From: Streptomyces sp. NBC_00239
GTDB lineage: Bacteria; Actinomycetota; Actinomycetes; Streptomycetales; Streptomycetaceae
NCBI RefSeq assembly: GCF_036194065.1
Contig: NZ_CP108095.1
Span: 1,364,001 to 1,428,000 of the forward strand
Direction: 5' to 3'
Length of the DNA: 64,000 nt
How positions within the stretch are numbered: position 1 is the stretch's first letter; each line of letters begins with the position of its first letter. Below the pieces are notes generated by a model, which worked only from the letters and a program-made list of their open reading frames with translations, made no database searches and was not told where the DNA came from. This document shows positions 36,701-43,508 of this stretch, piece after piece. Made by a program: the position numbers and the translations under genes.

Positions 36701-37051
36701 TGGTGCGAGCAGACCTTCTGGGCGCTGGAGTTCGCCCTCGGCAACATCGTCTGCCGGATGAGCGGCTGGTGGGCCGTCCTCTGCGAGGGCCTGGTCGGCG
36801 GCACGATGGCGCTGGCCCAGTACGCCTACCGCTGCGCGGGCCGGTGCTGGAGCTGGGGCACCGCGGGCTCGAAGTTCGCCTGGGGCTTCGTATCGGGCTC
36901 CGGCATAGCAGGCGGCTGGTACTACATCCGCAGGCGCTGGGGAGGCACCATCCGCGGCTGGGTGTACATGCTGCGGCGGCCGATCCTCAGGTACCTCGGC
37001 CGTCAGGCCTGGGACTACGTGCGCTGGGGTCTGGACGCAGCCGGACTCTAA
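30764..37051 (+). CDS. Secreted RHS/YD-repeat protein with DNRLRE domain and Trp/Cys-rich C-terminus (polymorphic-toxin-like)
   Basis: This 2,095-residue protein appears to start at a TTG (30764) after GTGGGG. A basic segment and signal-like helix (ATGLALVMSLSTLYGAEA) predict export. About residues 325-505 match a DNRLRE-type carbohydrate-binding-like module. YD repeats (for example YDRWGNA, YDSAGRV, YDKLGRP, YDLLGRP, YDKSGRL) run from about 1075 to 1800. The RHS core boundary LTLMGVRLYNAQTGRFLSPDP to DPVNSFDLDG ends near 1969. The variable tail of about 125 residues holds 13 Trp and six Cys in hydrophobic stretches, suggesting a membrane-active effector, though no known toxin domain was recognised. 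The next gene encodes a two-helix membrane protein that may be its immunity partner. TTG is assigned because an in-frame stop lies 18 bp further upstream. Confidence 0.88.
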   Translation: MRSRFAGAPLRRTRSLRGGPGGIRATATGLALVMSLSTLYGAEAAVAAPPNRTAKAKPKVQTPDSARDIASARVAARLSGKRVEALSERTETSTTWVNKDGSLTTELSAGPIRYKDGLSDDWRDVDVSLARRTDGSVAPKAHPRGLRLAGGSGSRAASLKAAQAAPAADLVTLGEGDQQITLQWRGALPAPKLDGTRATYENAVPGADVVVEATRTGFEQFVQVKAKPAAGFSYTLPLRTKGLKVVQQKDGSLLFTDKKTRKSAVMPAPVMWDATVDKVSGEHTHRAKVGLKVVKAKGGVDLVLTPDAKFLADPATKYPVTVDPSTSTLGNLFDTYVQQGETVDWSNDTELDLGNPGTKNADGTFRTARSFITWNTAPVADALISSATLSLWNFHSGNTDCTAQPWEAWTANNASTASRWTNQPSMVTKMATSTETKGNAACTADGWINSNVTNLVQHWSNNKWAYAGMGLRATDENNTKQWKRVNSANAASNPPKLTVTYNYRPKTGTKQEAGPPFFSYSGSYVVNTTTPTLRDTFVDANGDKVDGTFQIFDSVTDTQVGNVLVSPFVPSGQVASVTVPAGVLTNGKTYKFRTNSYDGTHYNLGWSAWKTFTVDTSAPSAPTGITSTDYPSTSWVKGAGQNGVFNVTPNGTDHNWLEWSLDGATWTKVATGGAAGAKAITVAPPKDGTHTLQVRAVDKADNRSEAAEYTFHAGPGGFVQPAEGERTARRLPLTAEADGGKYDKVSFSWRRSEADAWTAIPAGDVTSGGTPLTAWPVPLVGGKNAGLVWNATDTVNPDGTVQIKADFTGPNSAIGATQPLSVIVDRNASGAASEQVGPGTVNLLTGDFALSASDASAFGLSASRSTSSRQPGAGVSEGQAAIYGKEWVSGTTAELTDANYSHVRKVSGTAVDVVLTDGTAVHFSANAAQNGWIPEAGSEEFVLTGSVTGSFTLADSSGNVTEFTKPDAGATTWQASSSFAAGIGNSTTSVVSETVTVDGKKLARPKRVIAPTSAASAATCAADPSVKGCRVMEFVYATSTTATGHSVSADFGDFAGQVKEIRLWATDPGAAAATATAVSTFRYDLSGRLRQSWDPRLGQIAQTQYSYDSAGRVNWYDVPGQLPWTFTYGKAGNSSAAGDGMLLKASRAGLKQGTTDVQEGTATTTVVYDVPLTGAKAPYAMGAADVKAWGQTDAPTDATAVFQADSVPASNSGDALTAGDYARATVSYLGASARAVNSAAPGGHITTGENDHFGNAVRELTAGNRAVALGLTAADRAVQADLGIAQLSSADRAELLSSRTVYSEDGSRELEQFGPLRRVELTSDLKSGATVLVGSGTSVTARAWTVNEYDAGRPTDGSAKIKGQVTKVTAGAQVREHPTVLGETTETQTVFDWTKGIPLKSVVDPSGLAVTTSTETDAEGRIVKQLLPGANGADAATRVTTYWSATGTGTCQGRPEWAGMVCSTGPGGAITGGGSQPSQMPVKTTEYDRWGNAAKVTETANGSTRTTTIGHDAAGRVNSVKTTGGLGQAMPDTATEYDPASGAVVRTTSPTAGTVTREYDKLGRPVAYTDADGGRTTTEYDLLGRPVKSSDSVPSTVTYTYDHAVEPRGFAVRTTDSVAGAFEAGYDADGQLVSEKLPGGYTLRQSSNTVGAVTSRVYTRDSDAALVYSDTVTQSVHGQVASHTGWSAQSYRYDKSGRLSSVEDTADTVCTRRGYAFDARSNRTSLTTATGTPGADCPATGGTVTTSSYDSADRLVDAGYVYDAFGRTTSLPGHGSIGYYVNDLVHQQTAGGERQTWSLDPTLRFRSWKKETGSGSTWTTTASKVNHFDADGDSPRWIVEDATAGTLTRSIASAGSALSATTSKTGDTTLQMTTIHGDVALQLPLDVSKAPVAIDADEFGNPRAGQAATRYGWLGAKQRSAETLSGLTLMGVRLYNAQTGRFLSPDPVYGGNANAYVYPGDPVNSFDLDGRASARGCNWWCEQTFWALEFALGNIVCRMSGWWAVLCEGLVGGTMALAQYAYRCAGRCWSWGTAGSKFAWGFVSGSGIAGGWYYIRRRWGGTIRGWVYMLRRPILRYLGRQAWDYVRWGLDAAGL

Positions 37052-37070
37052 CCTTCCGTTTCCCTGATTA

Positions 37071-37113
37071 AGGTGGGGGTGCTCTTGTCGGCCCGACGAG
37101 GACACCCCCACCT
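37071..37113 (+). terminator. Hairpin between the RHS gene and the small membrane protein gene
   Basis: The arms AGGTGGGGGTG (37071-37081) and CACCCCCACCT (37103-37113) are fully complementary, with a further inner pairing GTCGG/CCGAC. It starts 20 bp after the RHS stop and could terminate or attenuate transcription into the downstream gene. Confidence 0.65.
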
Positions 37114-37161
37114 CCGCCGTATCCGGCACAGCACGCCCCGCTCGCACCGAGGAGAACGACC

Positions 37162-37752
37162 ATGCCCGCCGTCCGTCTCTACATCGTCACCAGGGCCCTC
37201 GCCTTCGCGGCCGGCGCCGGGCTGGTCCTGGCGTCCCTGCTGATCCTGTCCACGCACGCGACCGGCGACGATCCGCAGCGGCCGGTGTCGGACACGCTGC
37301 TCGCCGCCGGAGCGGCGGCCGGCATCGTGATCACGATGCTGTTCCTGATCTTCCTGGTCTCCGGCCTGCTGCACCTGCGGGCGCTGCGCGCGGCGGGGAT
37401 ACCGGTGGACCGCTCCACGGTCGCCCCCGGGCACGGCGCGAAGGTCCGGCTGGACGTGGACCCGCAGACGGCGTTCCGCGCCGCGCGCAGCGCGCTCAAG
37501 GCGCTCCCCGGCACGCAGGTCCGCCGGGAGGACCGTGCGGGCGGGCGGCTGCGGGCGGTGCGGCGGGCGCCGGCCAACCGCGGCTTCGCGCAGATCGTCA
37601 CCGTGGAGGTGACCGGGCCGGACTCCGGTGCGGTGGTCCGGGTGACCTCCCACGCCGCCTTCCACCTGGCCGTCTTCGACATGGGCCGGGCGCGGCTCAC
37701 CGTGCGGGACTTCGCCGACGAGCTCCGGACCCGCGCGGTGGCGGACGCCTGA
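37162..37752 (+). CDS. Two-helix membrane protein of unknown function, possible RHS immunity partner
   Basis: This 196-residue protein has two N-terminal membrane helices (ALAFAAGAGLVLASLLILST and AAGIVITMLFLIFLVSGLLHL) and a cytosolic alpha/beta domain of about 120 residues with strands such as KVRLDVDP and GFAQIVTVEVTG. I recognise no family. The ATG at 37162 has GAGGAG upstream, 110 bp after the RHS gene and beyond a hairpin. Its location directly downstream of a polymorphic-toxin-like gene is where immunity genes usually lie. A membrane immunity protein would fit a membrane-active toxin tail. That link is inference from position alone. Confidence 0.7.
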   Translation: MPAVRLYIVTRALAFAAGAGLVLASLLILSTHATGDDPQRPVSDTLLAAGAAAGIVITMLFLIFLVSGLLHLRALRAAGIPVDRSTVAPGHGAKVRLDVDPQTAFRAARSALKALPGTQVRREDRAGGRLRAVRRAPANRGFAQIVTVEVTGPDSGAVVRVTSHAAFHLAVFDMGRARLTVRDFADELRTRAVADA

Positions 37753-37780
37753 GCCGACGCGCGGGAGCCCGCTCCCGGTG

Positions 37781-37822
37781 TGCCGGAGCCCGGGTGCGGA
37801 CGTCCGCACCCGGGCTCCGGCA
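37781..37822. terminator. Perfect 42-bp palindrome between convergent genes
   Basis: Positions 37781-37801 and 37802-37822 are exact reverse complements (21 bp each, centre GAC|GTC), and a flanking CCGG-T-R pair extends the match with one mismatch. It lies 29 bp after the membrane gene stop and 45 bp from the end of the minus-strand zinc-ribbon gene, so it should act as a bidirectional terminator. Confidence 0.8.
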
Positions 37823-37866
37823 TACCGGCAGGTGTACGGGTCAGGCCTTACACCGGCGTTCTTGCA

Positions 37867-38226
37867 TCAGCCCTTGCGGACCACGCTCGACTTGAGCTGC
37901 ATGGGGCCGAAGCCCTCGACCTTGCAGTCGATGTCGTGGCCGTCCACGCCGTCCACGAGACGGATGTTGCGCACCTTCGTGCCCGCCTTGATGCCCGAGG
38001 TGCTGCCCTTGACCTTCAGGCCCTTGATCACGGTCACGGTGTCCCCGTCGGCCAGCACGTTGCCGACGGCGTCCTTGACCACCCGCTCCTCGGAGCCCGC
38101 TGCGGGCTCCGAGGAGGTGCCGGGCGACCACTCGTGGCCGCACTCGGGGCAGACCAGGAGCGCGCCCATCTCGTAGGTGTAGGCGCCGGAGCACTCGGGG
38201 CAGGGGGGCAGAGCAGACTCGTTCAC
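37867..38226 (-). CDS. PhnA-like zinc-ribbon protein
   Basis: This 119-residue protein has an N-terminal zinc ribbon ([21 protein letters not shown], two C-P-E-C knuckles) and a C-terminal beta domain ([25 protein letters not shown] to [20 protein letters not shown]), matching the PhnA/YjdM family. Despite the name, these proteins are not proven to act in phosphonate metabolism; most are of unknown role. The start is a GTG (38226). It follows the EF-G paralogue on the same strand 103 bp downstream and could be its last operon gene, but a functional link is not evident. Confidence 0.85.
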   Translation of the reverse strand: MNESALPPCPECSGAYTYEMGALLVCPECGHEWSPGTSSEPAAGSEERVVKDAVGNVLADGDTVTVIKGLKVKGSTSGIKAGTKVRNIRLVDGVDGHDIDCKVEGFGPMQLKSSVVRKG

Positions 38227-38329
38227 CCCGGGATTCTACGCCCCCCTTCAGCCTCGCCGGCGTGGCCGGATCATGCGCCCCGGGACGCGGGCGAGGCCGA
38301 CGGGGGCCGGGAGCGGGCCGGCGCGGCCC

Positions 38330-40468
38330 TCAGCCTGCGAGGACCGTGGCGGACACCGCCGCCGGGACCGGGGCGTAGCCGGTGGGGCGGGTGGTGAAGG
38401 TGCCGCGGCCCTGGGTACGGCTGCGCAGCCGGGACGCGTAGCCGAACAGCTCGGCCAGGGGCACGACCGCGGTGACGGCCGTGGTCCCGGCGCGCGCGGT
38501 CGATCCCGCGACGCGTCCGCGCCGGGCCGCGAGGTCGCCGAGCACCGCGCCGACGCCGTCGTCGGGCACGGTGACGACGACCTCGGCCACCGGTTCCAGC
38601 AGTTCCATCCGGCAGCGGCGCAGCGCCTCGCGCAGGGCGAAGCGACCCGCGGCCCGGAACGCCATCTCCGAGGAGTCCTTGGGGTGGGTGGCCCCGTCGG
38701 TGAGGGTGACGCGGAGCCCGGTCACCGGGTGCCCGCCGAGGGGACCCTCGGCGAGCGCGTCCCGGCAGCCCGCCTCCACGGCCCGCACGTACTCCTGCGG
38801 CACCCGGCCGCCGGTGACGGTGGAGCGGAACACGAACCCGCCGCCGGTCTCCGTGCCCGCGCCGGTGCCGGTGCCGGTGTCCGTGTCCGGCGGCTCGACG
38901 TCGAGGACGATGTGCGCGAACTGGCCGGCGCCGCCGTCCTGCTTGACGTGCCGGTACACCAGCCCGCTCACGCCGCGGGCGACCGTCTCCCGGTAGGAGA
39001 CCCGCGGCCGGCCCACGGCGACGTGCAGGCCGTGGCTGCGCCGGATCTTCTCCACCGCCACCTCCAGGTGCAGTTCGCCCATCCCCGACAGGACCGTCTG
39101 GCCGGTCTCGGGGTCCGTCCGCACCGCGAGCGACGGGTCCTCCTCGACCAGCCGGGCCAGCGCCGACGACAGCCGTCCGGCATCGGCGCTGCCGCCCGCC
39201 TCCACCGCGACGGACACCACCGGCACGGCGGCCGTCGGCGGTTCCAGCACCAGCGGCGCGTCCGGCGCGCACAGCGTGGACCCGGCGCGGGCCGTCTTGA
39301 GCCCGACCACGGCCACGATGTCGCCGGCCACGGCCTCCTCCACTTCCACGTGCCGGTCGGCCCGCATGCGCAGGATCCGGCCGACGCGTTCGGTACGGCC
39401 GGCGCCCGCGTCCAGCACGGTGTCCCCCTTGCGCAGGGTTCCCGCGTACACGCGCAGGCAGGTCAGCCGTCCGGTGGCCGTCGCGTTCACCTTGAAGGCG
39501 AGCGCGGCGAAGGGCGCCGCCGGGTCGGCGGGCCGTTCGACGACCGCCGTGCCGTGGGTGCCCCGTACCGGTGGCACGTCCACGGGTGCGGGCAGGTAGG
39601 CGACGGCCGCGTCGAGCAGCGGCTCGACGCCCCGGTTGCGGTACGCGGATCCGCAGAGCACGACCACGCCGTCACCGCTGCGCGTCAGGTCGCGCAGCGC
39701 CGCGGCCAGGGTGGCGGCCGAGAGTGCCGCCCCGGCGCAGTACTCCTCCAGGGCGGCCGGATGGAGCTCCGCCACCTGCTCGTCGAGCCGGCGCCGGCGC
39801 CGCAGCGCCTCCTCGCGGAGCGCCTCGGGTACGGCACCCTCCTCGACGGCGTCCCGGCCCGCGTGCCAGGTCAGCGCGCGCATCCGGACGAGGTCGACGA
39901 CGCCGGTGAAGCCGTCCTCCTGTCCGATGGGGAGCTGGACCACGAGCGGTACGACGTGCAGCCGGTCCCGCAGCGACGTCACCGCGGTGTCGAGGTCGGC
40001 GCCGGCGCGGTCCATCTTGTTGACGAACGCGATGCGCGGCACACCGTGGCGGTCGGCCTGCCGCCACACCGCTTCGCTCTGCGGTTCGACGCCCGCGACG
40101 GCGTCGAAGACGGCCACGGCGCCGTCGAGGACGCGCAGCGAACGTTCGACCTCGTCGGCGAAGTCGACGTGTCCGGGGGTGTCGATCAGGTTGATGCGGT
40201 GGGCGTCCCACGTGCAGCTGACCGCGGCCGCGAAGATCGTGATCCCCCGGTCGCGTTCCTGCGGGTCGTAGTCGGTGACGGTGGTGCCGTCGTGGACCTC
40301 GCCGCGTTTGTGGGTGGTTCCGGTGGCGAAGAGGACGCGTTCGGTGAGCGTGGTCTTGCCGGCGTCGACGTGCGCGAGGATGCCGAGGTTGCGCACGGCG
40401 GCGAGTGCGTCGACGTACGTGGCGGGTGTGGTGCAAGTGGTCGGTGTGGCGGGCTGGTTGGTACGCAC
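38330..40468 (-). CDS. Elongation factor G paralogue (EF-G2/ribosome-protection-like GTPase)
   Basis: This translational GTPase of 712 residues has G1 AHVDAGKT, G2/switch (DRGITI), G3 DTPGH, G4 NKMD, a full domain II, and EF-G domains III-V (for example [31 protein letters not shown]). AHVDAGKT is the form found in Tet(M)-type ribosome-protection proteins, whereas canonical EF-G usually has AHIDAGKT. Overall length and domain IV are EF-G-like. A low-complexity Asp/Gly/Thr run encoded by hexamer repeats lies in domain IV (38857-38890). The GTG start at 40468 has AAAGG upstream. About 290 nt before it lies a short leader ORF in a long leader with hairpins, a hallmark of drug-inducible genes. 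It may therefore be a resistance factor, or simply a stress-type second EF-G. Confidence 0.9.
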   Translation of the reverse strand: MRTNQPATPTTCTTPATYVDALAAVRNLGILAHVDAGKTTLTERVLFATGTTHKRGEVHDGTTVTDYDPQERDRGITIFAAAVSCTWDAHRINLIDTPGHVDFADEVERSLRVLDGAVAVFDAVAGVEPQSEAVWRQADRHGVPRIAFVNKMDRAGADLDTAVTSLRDRLHVVPLVVQLPIGQEDGFTGVVDLVRMRALTWHAGRDAVEEGAVPEALREEALRRRRRLDEQVAELHPAALEEYCAGAALSAATLAAALRDLTRSGDGVVVLCGSAYRNRGVEPLLDAAVAYLPAPVDVPPVRGTHGTAVVERPADPAAPFAALAFKVNATATGRLTCLRVYAGTLRKGDTVLDAGAGRTERVGRILRMRADRHVEVEEAVAGDIVAVVGLKTARAGSTLCAPDAPLVLEPPTAAVPVVSVAVEAGGSADAGRLSSALARLVEEDPSLAVRTDPETGQTVLSGMGELHLEVAVEKIRRSHGLHVAVGRPRVSYRETVARGVSGLVYRHVKQDGGAGQFAHIVLDVEPPDTDTGTGTGAGTETGGGFVFRSTVTGGRVPQEYVRAVEAGCRDALAEGPLGGHPVTGLRVTLTDGATHPKDSSEMAFRAAGRFALREALRRCRMELLEPVAEVVVTVPDDGVGAVLGDLAARRGRVAGSTARAGTTAVTAVVPLAELFGYASRLRSRTQGRGTFTTRPTGYAPVPAAVSATVLAG

Positions 40469-40614
40469 GGCCCGGGCCTTTCGTCGTGGCTGGTTCAACG
40501 GGGCGGCGCGATGTACGGACGGACGCGGCGGGGCGGCGAGGGCACGGCCGTGCGGCGCGGGTGGGCGCCGGGGCGTGCCGGATCGCGGGGACCGCGGCGG
40601 AACACGGCGCACCG

Positions 40615-40694
40615 CGGCAGGCTCAACAGCCCGCCGGGTGGCCGGGGTTCGTCTCGTAAGGGGTTTCCGGTGAGAGCCGCGCAGCCGTCACCGG
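40615..40694 (-). promoter_or_regulatory. Leader hairpins upstream of the EF-G paralogue (attenuator candidate)
   Basis: Two hairpins lie between the leader ORF and the EF-G start. One (40667-40694; arms CCGGTGA/TCACCGG) spans the leader's stop codon. The other (40615-40636; arms CGGCGGGCT/AGCCTGCCG on the minus strand, one G-U pair, loop GTTG) is strong and could be a terminator or a sequestering stem. Ribosome stalling on the leader could shift the balance between them. Confidence 0.5.
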
Positions 40695-40762
40695 GCGGCG
40701 GGAGACACCGGGATCACGTCGTACCGGGCGCGGGGAGCGCGGACGGCGGTGTGGTCGCGCAC
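40688..40762 (-). CDS. 24-codon leader peptide ORF upstream of the EF-G paralogue
   Basis: A GTG (40762) with AAGGGAG 7-8 bp upstream opens a 24-codon ORF. The peptide is basic and Pro/Ala-rich, including VRAPRARYDVIPVSP in its middle, and ends in AAR before TGA at 40690-40688. The ribosome site and the position in a roughly 360-nt leader before a translational-GTPase gene make it a candidate regulatory (stalling) peptide. It is too short to prove coding by composition alone. The assignment rests on ribosome site, context and its relation to the hairpin over its stop codon. Confidence 0.6.
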   Translation of the reverse strand: MRDHTAVRAPRARYDVIPVSPAAR

Positions 40763-40836
40763 GGCCCGGCTCCCTTCGTTCGACGGCCAGCAATGTCTGG
40801 CGGGCGCAATGCCACGCTCGTGGCTGCGTGGGAGCG

Positions 40837-40866
40837 ACTCTAGGGAACCGGGCCCGGTTCCGTCAC
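40837..40866 (-). promoter_or_regulatory. Promoter of the EF-G paralogue with palindromic operator in the spacer
   Basis: On the minus strand GTGACG (complement of 40861-40866) and TAGAGT (complement of 40837-40842) are 18 bp apart. The spacer is filled by the perfect 18-bp palindrome GGAACCGGGCCCGGTTCC (40844-40861). A palindrome exactly between -35 and -10 suggests binding by a dimeric repressor or a MerR-type activator. Initiation near 40830 would give a leader of about 360 nt. Confidence 0.55.
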
Positions 40867-41025
40867 CGCATTTACCGCGGGGCCCCGCTCCCGTCACCAC
40901 CCGTGTGCGGCCGGGTCGGTGCCGGGCGTGAGGGGTTCAACCGGGCTGCGACCCGTACGGGTTGGGGTCGGGTCCGGGCTGTTCCTGGGGTGCTTCTAGG
41001 GGTCATTTAAGGGTATGGCCGGGGT

Positions 41026-41057
41026 GCCGCCACTGCATAGCCTGCCGAAGTGGCGGC
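41026..41057 (+). promoter_or_regulatory. Inverted repeat upstream of the CCR gene
   Basis: GCCGCCACT (41026-41034) is the exact reverse complement of AGTGGCGGC (41049-41057), separated by 14 bp, 42 bp before the crotonyl-CoA reductase start. It may be an operator or an RNA hairpin near the ribosome site. The rest of 40867-41098 holds no gene that I can support. Confidence 0.4.
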
Positions 41058-41098
41058 CGCTGGTTCTCGGTGGCCGCCTTCCTGAAGGAGAGGTTGGC

Positions 41099-42442
41099 AT
41101 GCATGCTTTGACCGAGGCCCTTCTGCGAGGAGCCGGCCCGGAGGAGATAGCGGCGACGGAACTGCCCGGTTCATATCTGGCAGCGCATCTCCGGGCTGAG
41201 GACCTCGGGATGTTCGAGGGGGTTTCCGACAAGGACGTGCGGAAATCGCTTCACGTCGGCGAGGTCCCGATGCCGGAACTCGCACCGGATGAGGTCGTGG
41301 TGGCCGTCATGGCCAGTTCGATCAACTACAACACGGTGTGGTCCGCGATGTTCGAGCCGGTCCCCACCTTCGAATTCCTCAAGCGTTTCGGCCGCGAGGG
41401 CGGTTATGCGGCGCGCCACGACGTGCCGTACCACGTGATCGGTTCGGACGCCTCCGGCGTGGTGGTGCGCGTCGGCGCCGGCGTGCGCAAGTGGAAGCCG
41501 GGCGACCACGTGGTGGTCAGCTGTGTCCAGGTCGACGACCAGGAGCCGGCCACCCACGCGGATGGCATGCTCGGGTCGGGCCAGCGGATCTGGGGCTACG
41601 AGACGAACTTCGGCGGGCTCGCGCACTACGCGGTGGTCCGCGCCAGCCAGCTGCTCACCAAGCCGGCGCACCTGACCTGGGAGGAGTCGGCGAGCGTCAT
41701 GCTGACGGCCGCCACCTCGTACCGGATGCTGGTCAGCGACAAGGGCGCCCGCATCAAGCAGGGCGATGTCGTCCTGATCTGGGGCGCGACCGGCGGGCTG
41801 GGCGCGTACGCCGTGCAGATGGTCAAGAACGCGGGCGGGATCGCGGTCGGCGTGGTCAGCTCGGAGCGCAAGGCGGAGATCCTCCGCCGGCTGGGCTGCG
41901 ACGTGGTGATCAACCGGAACGAGATCGGGCTCGGCGGTGACGACGCGCTCACGCCGGAGCGGACCATCGAACTGGGCAAGCGGCTCGGCCGTGCCATCCG
42001 GGCGGCGGTCGGCGAGGATCCGCACGTGGTCTTCGATTTCATCGGGCAGGCCACCTTCGGCATTTCCGTTTTCGTGGTGCGGCGCGGCGGTGTCGTGGTC
42101 ACGTGCGGTTCGAGCACCGGATATCAGCACCAGTTCGACAACCGCTATCTGTGGATGAATCTGAAGCGGATCATCGGCAGCCATGCCGCGAATCTCCAGG
42201 AGCAGTGGGAATGCAACCGGCTGTTCGGGCTGGGGCACATTTCTCCGGTCCTCTCGGAGGTGTTCCCGCTGTCCGACGTGGCGGAGGCCGCACGCCTGGT
42301 GCAGGAGAACCGGCATGCCGGAAAGGTGGGTGTGCTGTGCCTGGCTCCGGAGGAAGGTCTCGGGGTCACCGATCCCGAACGGCGCGCCGCGATCGGCGCC
42401 GACCGGCTGAATCCCCTACGGGCCGTGGAAAAGGTGGCGTGA
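41099..42442 (+). CDS. ccr: Crotonyl-CoA carboxylase/reductase (extender-unit biosynthesis)
   Basis: This 447-residue medium-chain reductase has the CCR layout: SSINYNTVWSA, a GSDASGVVVRVGAGV core, WGYETNFGGLAHY near the CO2/acyl site, the nucleotide-binding IWGATGGLGAYA and late GYQHQFDNRYLWMN with the His implicated in CO2 handling in this family. These enzymes reductively carboxylate 2-enoyl-CoA to alkylmalonyl-CoA with NADPH. The start is the ATG at 41099 with GAAGGAGAGG upstream. It leads a three-gene set with KAS III and a 3-hydroxyacyl-CoA dehydrogenase that would make the enoyl-CoA substrate. Chain length of the extender is not deducible from sequence by eye. Confidence 0.93.
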   Translation: MHALTEALLRGAGPEEIAATELPGSYLAAHLRAEDLGMFEGVSDKDVRKSLHVGEVPMPELAPDEVVVAVMASSINYNTVWSAMFEPVPTFEFLKRFGREGGYAARHDVPYHVIGSDASGVVVRVGAGVRKWKPGDHVVVSCVQVDDQEPATHADGMLGSGQRIWGYETNFGGLAHYAVVRASQLLTKPAHLTWEESASVMLTAATSYRMLVSDKGARIKQGDVVLIWGATGGLGAYAVQMVKNAGGIAVGVVSSERKAEILRRLGCDVVINRNEIGLGGDDALTPERTIELGKRLGRAIRAAVGEDPHVVFDFIGQATFGISVFVVRRGGVVVTCGSSTGYQHQFDNRYLWMNLKRIIGSHAANLQEQWECNRLFGLGHISPVLSEVFPLSDVAEAARLVQENRHAGKVGVLCLAPEEGLGVTDPERRAAIGADRLNPLRAVEKVA

Positions 42443-42446
42443 GGCG

Positions 42447-43508
42447 ATGACCGGCACGACGAGCACCACCGGCACGACGGGCACGACGGGCACGACGGAC
42501 ACGACGGACACGACGGACACGCCTATCGGCATCATTTCCACCGGCTCCTACCTGCCCAAGGACGAGGTCGGCAACGAGGAGGTCGCGGCGCGGGTCGGCG
42601 TCACGGCCGAGTGGATCGAGCGCAAGACCCAGATCGTGTCGCGCCGTTACGCCGCGCCGGACGAGGCCACCTCCGACCTGGCGGTGCGCGCCGCGGAGCA
42701 GGCGCTGCGGCAGGCCGGCCTGACCGCGGACCGGATCGACTACCTGATCGTGTCCACGTCCACGGGCGACTTCCCGCAGCCGCCGACCTCCTACCTGGTG
42801 CAGGACGCCCTCGGCGCGTACGGCGCGGCGTGCTTCGACGTCAACGTGGTGTGCAGCGGCTTCGTGTACGCGCTGGAGCTGGCGCACGCGCTGGCCGGCC
42901 GGCGGCCCGGTGCGCACGTCCTGGTGATCGGCGCCGACCTCTACTCGCGGATCCTGGACTTCTCGGACCCGCGGACGGCCGTGCTGTTCGCCGACGGGGC
43001 GGGCGCCGCGATCGTCGGCCCGGTGGCCGAGCCGTACGGGATCGTCGGCATCGACCTGGCGAGTCGCGGCGACGCCCACGACCTGATCCGGGTCGAGGCG
43101 GGCGGCAGCCGCAACCCGGCGTCGGCGGCCACGGTCGCCGAGGGCGGGCACTACTTCCGGATGAACGGCCGCGGGGTCCGGGACTTCGTCTCCGAGCACG
43201 TGCCGCCCGCGCTCACCGCGCTCGCGGACCGGGTGGGCGTACGCCTCGACGAGGTGGACCACTTCGTGCCGCACCAGGCCAACGGCGTGATGCTGGGCGA
43301 GGTGGTCGAACTGGCCGGACTGACGCGGGCCACGACCCACCGCACCCTGCAGAAGTACGGGAACGTGGGCAGCGCCTCGGTACCGGTCGCGCTCGACGAC
43401 GCGAACCGCTCGGGTGCGCTCGCGCCCGGCGACCTGGTGCTGCTGGCCGGCTTCGGCGGCGGCATGTCGATCGGTGCGTCGCTGCTGCGCTGGGGGGTGT
43501 CCGCATGA
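42447..43508 (+). CDS. 3-oxoacyl-ACP synthase III (KAS III/FabH-like) for extender-unit assembly
   Basis: This 353-residue thiolase-fold enzyme shows the Cys-His-Asn triad: Cys in NVVCSGFVYAL, His in HFVPHQANG, Asn in YGNVGSASVP. It condenses an acyl-CoA with malonyl-ACP/CoA to a 3-ketoacyl product. The first 25 residues are Thr/Gly/Asp-rich and encoded by tandem 9-bp units (42453-42521), an extension not expected in FabH. The ATG at 42447 lies 5 bp after the CCR stop. With CCR and the dehydrogenase it would supply the enoyl-CoA for a C4-C8 alkylmalonyl extender. The starter it accepts is unknown. Confidence 0.93.
   Translation: MTGTTSTTGTTGTTGTTDTTDTTDTPIGIISTGSYLPKDEVGNEEVAARVGVTAEWIERKTQIVSRRYAAPDEATSDLAVRAAEQALRQAGLTADRIDYLIVSTSTGDFPQPPTSYLVQDALGAYGAACFDVNVVCSGFVYALELAHALAGRRPGAHVLVIGADLYSRILDFSDPRTAVLFADGAGAAIVGPVAEPYGIVGIDLASRGDAHDLIRVEAGGSRNPASAATVAEGGHYFRMNGRGVRDFVSEHVPPALTALADRVGVRLDEVDHFVPHQANGVMLGEVVELAGLTRATTHRTLQKYGNVGSASVPVALDDANRSGALAPGDLVLLAGFGGGMSIGASLLRWGVSA

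Noticed and set aside
30806..37147. Very long minus-strand open frame opposite the RHS gene
   Set aside because: Low-complexity Arg/Gly/Val-rich translation with no domain pattern, whereas the plus strand encodes clear YD repeats and a signal sequence.
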